Shown here: positions 14,158 to 16,558 of the stretch, in pieces | Numbering within the stretch: position 1 is the stretch's first letter | Layout: each line of letters begins with the position of its first letter | Assembly (NCBI GenBank): GCA_026416215.1 | Contig: JAOAFP010000026.1 | Span: 1 to 16,558, forward strand | Reading direction: 5' to 3' | DNA from: Negativicutes bacterium | GTDB taxonomy: Bacteria > Bacillota > Negativicutes > SKW292 | DNA: 16,558 nucleotides | Program-made: the position numbers and the translations under genes | The notes under the pieces: generated by a model | Told to the model about the DNA's origin: nothing | What the model saw: only the letters and a program-made list of their open reading frames with translations | The model's database searches: none

Positions 14158-15036
14158 TCAGTTGTCCCGGCTGTGGTCTTCCTCCTCGACCGGCTGTCGC
14201 CAGTCCATCGGCCAGGGAATCTCCGACACCCTTACAAACGTGTAGCCCTGAGCCAGCAGGGCTGGAATGATTCTTTTCACTGCTTCCACCGTCTGCCGGC
14301 GGGGGGTGACTCCGTCGCGGCCGTCGCCGTCGTGAAGCAGGATGATCGCTCCTGGACTCACCCCCGACAGTATCCGGTCAACAATGACGTCTACCCCGGG
14401 ATTTTGCCAGTCGCGGGCCATCACCGTCCACTCCGCCACCCGCATGCCCCGCTGCCCGGCCATGTCAATGATCGTCCGGTCGCGAAACCCGTGCGGCGGA
14501 CGCAATAGCTGCGGCCTGACTCCGGTCAGATTCTGGATAATTTCGTTGGTCCGGTCGATCTCCTGCCAGGCCTCAACCCGGCTGATTTGAAGCAAGTCGC
14601 GATGATCCCAGGTATGGTTGCCAATCTCGTGCCCGTCGCCATGAATCTCCCGGACCAGCTGCGGATAACGGGCCGCTTTCTCCCCGACCAGGAAGAAGGT
14701 GGCCGGCACATGGTATGCCCGGAGCACGGCCAGCAACTCGGTGGTATAGGGCGGGGACGGCCCGTCGTCAAAGGTAATGGCCACCGGCCTGAACTGGCTG
14801 CCAGACACAGACTGAAAGTCGCTTTCGCCGTAGACTTGCCCGTAAAAACCGCTGGCCGGCCACAGGGCGTTACCCACCGCCACCCCGCCGGCCCCAATCA
14901 GCAGCAGGGCCAGATAAAACGGCAGCCGGCGGGGACGGTGCCGCCAGACGGCATAATAGTCGGCCAGCAGCAACAGGACAACTGCCGTATTGATCACCGC
15001 CAGCAGCGAGGACAGACGGATATCCCAGATCCACAT
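14158..15036 (-). CDS. Membrane-anchored polysaccharide deacetylase (NodB domain, carbohydrate esterase 4)
   Basis: 292 residues. Two hydrophobic segments at about 11-29 and 39-57 anchor it, leaving the catalytic domain outside the membrane. All CE4 motifs are present: motif 1 TFDDGP (88-93) with D90 and D91; motif 2 H141-TWD-H145 metal ligands; motif 3 RPPHG (179-183); motif 4 around ARDWQNPG (207-214); motif 5 ILLHDG (232-237) with H235. Such enzymes remove N- or O-acetyl groups from peptidoglycan or other envelope glycans. The exact substrate is unknown; similar proteins act in sporulation (PdaA/PdaB) and in lysozyme resistance. It lies 20 bases after prs with no promoter or terminator between, so it is probably co-transcribed with glmU and prs, fitting GlcNAc supply. 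The Shine-Dalgarno is weak. Confidence 0.92.
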   Translation of the reverse strand: MWIWDIRLSSLLAVINTAVVLLLLADYYAVWRHRPRRLPFYLALLLIGAGGVAVGNALWPASGFYGQVYGESDFQSVSGSQFRPVAITFDDGPSPPYTTELLAVLRAYHVPATFFLVGEKAARYPQLVREIHGDGHEIGNHTWDHRDLLQISRVEAWQEIDRTNEIIQNLTGVRPQLLRPPHGFRDRTIIDMAGQRGMRVAEWTVMARDWQNPGVDVIVDRILSGVSPGAIILLHDGDGRDGVTPRRQTVEAVKRIIPALLAQGYTFVRVSEIPWPMDWRQPVEEEDHSRDN

Positions 15037-15056
15037 TTTATTACTGCCGGCCGCCG

Positions 15057-16010
15057 TTATTGCCCGCTAAACAATTTGCTCATACACAGCTGGGCGTAAA
15101 TCCGCACAATCGCCTCCCCCAGCAGGGGAGCAACCGACAGCCGTCGGACCCTGTCCGACTGTTCGCCGGCCGCTTTCACAGTATTGGTGACGATCATTTC
15201 CTCCAGTTCCGACTGATCGAGGTTCAGCTGGGACGGATAGCTGAACACGGCGTGGGTGGCGGCGGCGTAGACCCGGCGGGCCCCCATCTGGCGCAGGGCC
15301 TTGGCCCCCTCACACAACGACCCGGCAGTGTCGACGATATCGTCCACCATTATCGCGTTGCGGCCGGCCACAACGCCGATGATATTCATCACCTCGGCCA
15401 CCCCGGGGGCCGGCCGTCGCTTCTCGATAATTGCGATCGGGGCGTGCAGGAGGTCGGCCAGCATCCGGGCTCTTGACACCCCGCCCAGATCGGGGGAAAC
15501 CACTGTAATGTCGTCAATCCGCTTCTGCTTTATGTAGTCGGCCAGCAAGGGAATGGCCGACATGTGATCGACCGGAATATTGAAAAACCCCTGAATCTGG
15601 CCGGCGTGCAGATCCATAGTCACCGCCCGGGTGATGCCAGCCGCCACCATCAGGTCGGCCATCAGCTTGGCAGTAATCGGCTCCCGCCCCCGGGTTTTGC
15701 GATCCTGCCGGGCATAACCGTAATAAGGGACCACGGCGGTGATGCTGCGGGCCGAGGCCCGCCGGCAGGCATCAGCCATGATCAGCAGTTCCATCACGTT
15801 ATCGTTGACCGGCTGGCTGGTGGGCTGAATGATGAACACGTCGCAGCCGCGGACGCTCTCCTTGATCATAACCTGGGTTTCGCCGTTGTTGAATTTACCG
15901 ACAAAGCATTCACTGAGGGCCAAACCCAGGTAATTGGCTATCTCGCCAGCCAGCTCCCGGTTGGCATTGCCGCTCAGTAACCGAATCCGGCTGTCGCTGT
16001 CGAAAATCAT
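15057..16010 (-). CDS. prs: Ribose-phosphate pyrophosphokinase (PRPP synthetase, class I)
   Basis: Makes PRPP from ribose-5-phosphate and ATP, feeding purine, pyrimidine, NAD, His and Trp synthesis. The 317 residues are full length. Seen: FNNGETQV (40-47), the ATP-binding YYGYARQDRK (96-105), the catalytic H135 in MDLHAGQIQGFF (132-143), SPDLGGVSRAR (172-182) and the PRPP loop VDDIVDTAGS (222-231), where D223, D224 and D227 bind the ribose phosphate. The ATG overlaps the glmU stop by ATGA and is preceded by AGGAG at 9 bases within the end of glmU, so it is co-translated with glmU, an order usual in Firmicutes. The wording FNNGE and DLGGV, where many Bacilli/Clostridia have FSDGE and DVGGV, fits my memory of Negativicute enzymes, but this is weak evidence. 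Confidence 0.97.
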   Translation of the reverse strand: MIFDSDSRIRLLSGNANRELAGEIANYLGLALSECFVGKFNNGETQVMIKESVRGCDVFIIQPTSQPVNDNVMELLIMADACRRASARSITAVVPYYGYARQDRKTRGREPITAKLMADLMVAAGITRAVTMDLHAGQIQGFFNIPVDHMSAIPLLADYIKQKRIDDITVVSPDLGGVSRARMLADLLHAPIAIIEKRRPAPGVAEVMNIIGVVAGRNAIMVDDIVDTAGSLCEGAKALRQMGARRVYAAATHAVFSYPSQLNLDQSELEEMIVTNTVKAAGEQSDRVRRLSVAPLLGEAIVRIYAQLCMSKLFSGQ

Positions 16011-16558
16011 TTTTTATTTCTCCTCTCCACCCAGCCTTCGATATTCTTCTGTTGGGCCCTGGCCACCGCCAGCGCCAGCGGCGGCACGTCCTTTGTCACA
16101 GTCGAGCCGGCCGCCACGTAGGCCTGACTGCCCACCGTCACCGGCGCGACCAGGTTGGCATTGCAGCCCACGAAAGCTCCATCGTCGATCCGGGTGCGGT
16201 ATTTGTTTTTTCCGTCATAGTTGACCGTAACCACCCCGCAGCCGACATTCACCTCCCGGCCGATATCGGTATCGCCAATGTAGGACAGATGCGGGGTTTT
16301 GCTCCCCTCTCCCACCTGCGAGTTCTTAATCTCAATAAAGTTACCGATCCGGGCCCGATCGCCGATCACTGTCCCCGGCCGGATGTGGACGAACGGGCCA
16401 AGGTTGACATCGCTGCCAATCCGGCACTCGTGCAGGTAGGCGTACTGCAAGGTGGTCCGGTCGCCCACCACCGCCTGCCTCATCCGCACCGCCGGGCCAA
16501 TCTGGCAGTCCCGTCCAATCCGGCAACCGCCCTCCAGCCAGACCGAGGGGTATATGAC
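16007..16558 (-). CDS. glmU: Bifunctional UDP-GlcNAc pyrophosphorylase / glucosamine-1-phosphate acetyltransferase, C-terminal part
   Basis: The frame is open to the right edge of the window, so only the last 183 codons are seen; the uridylyltransferase domain lies outside. The part present is the left-handed beta-helix with repeated hexapeptides (IGRDCQIG, VIGDRARIGNF, YIGDTDIG) and the acetyltransferase active site region KTPHLSYIGD, whose histidine is the catalytic base in E. coli GlmU. VNYDGKNKYRT and the end GSTVTKDVPPLALAVAR...GW are also typical. It acetylates GlcN-1-P and then makes UDP-GlcNAc for peptidoglycan and envelope glycans. One small oddity: NVGCGVVTVNYDG where the common form is NIGAGTITCNYDG. 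A GTG at 16489 is internal and not the real start. Confidence 0.95.
   Translation of the reverse strand, partial: VIYPSVWLEGGCRIGRDCQIGPAVRMRQAVVGDRTTLQYAYLHECRIGSDVNLGPFVHIRPGTVIGDRARIGNFIEIKNSQVGEGSKTPHLSYIGDTDIGREVNVGCGVVTVNYDGKNKYRTRIDDGAFVGCNANLVAPVTVGSQAYVAAGSTVTKDVPPLALAVARAQQKNIEGWVERRNKK

Overview
This GC-rich window (visibly above 60% GC, not counted) reads as the chromosome of an anaerobic-type Firmicute. Three things suggest this: the gene neighbourhood glmU-prs ... mfd-spoVB-like flippase-mazG-HU, which is the Bacillus/Clostridia housekeeping cluster; RbsA-like Gram-positive Shine-Dalgarno sites (AGGAG, GGGAGG) with GTG and TTG starts; and a perfect CIRCE heat-shock operator. A family 9 (heptosyltransferase-like) glycosyltransferase and the wording of the PRPP synthetase fit a diderm Firmicute such as a Negativicute, but that placement is inference at low confidence.

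Layout, right to left (all genes but one lie on the minus strand). At 16558-15057 the 3' part of glmU overlaps prs by ATGA, and a membrane-anchored polysaccharide deacetylase follows 20 bases later, ending at 14158. It converges on a plus-strand Hsp20 gene (13608-14042) that has its own SigA-type promoter, a perfect CIRCE operator and a strong hairpin terminator shared between the two converging genes. Divergent from hsp20 is a two-gene unit: a GT9 glycosyltransferase and an 814-residue membrane-anchored protein of unknown function, overlapping by ATGA. An AT-rich intergenic stretch (9739-9937) holds the promoter of an alpha/beta-hydrolase esterase gene, which overlaps mfd by GTGA. A second promoter lies at the end of mfd and serves the SpoVB/MurJ-family flippase and the YabN-type MazG fusion protein, which are one base apart. 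HU (hup) has its own near-consensus promoter and a terminator that overlaps its stop codon. Last come glutamate dehydrogenase and, overlapping it by one base (TGATG), the start of an ApbE flavin transferase that leaves the window at base 1.

How they fit together. The housekeeping genes make the two activated precursors UDP-GlcNAc (GlmU) and PRPP (Prs), couple DNA repair to transcription (Mfd), clean nucleotide pools (MazG) and compact DNA (HU). Between prs and mfd, where related genomes usually carry pth and similar genes, this genome instead has an envelope/stress block: deacetylase, Hsp20, glycosyltransferase, large secreted protein, esterase. The spoVT gene that commonly lies between mfd and the flippase gene is absent. 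No RNA genes, CRISPR arrays, insertion sequences or phage genes were seen, and there is no gene-free stretch longer than about 230 bases.
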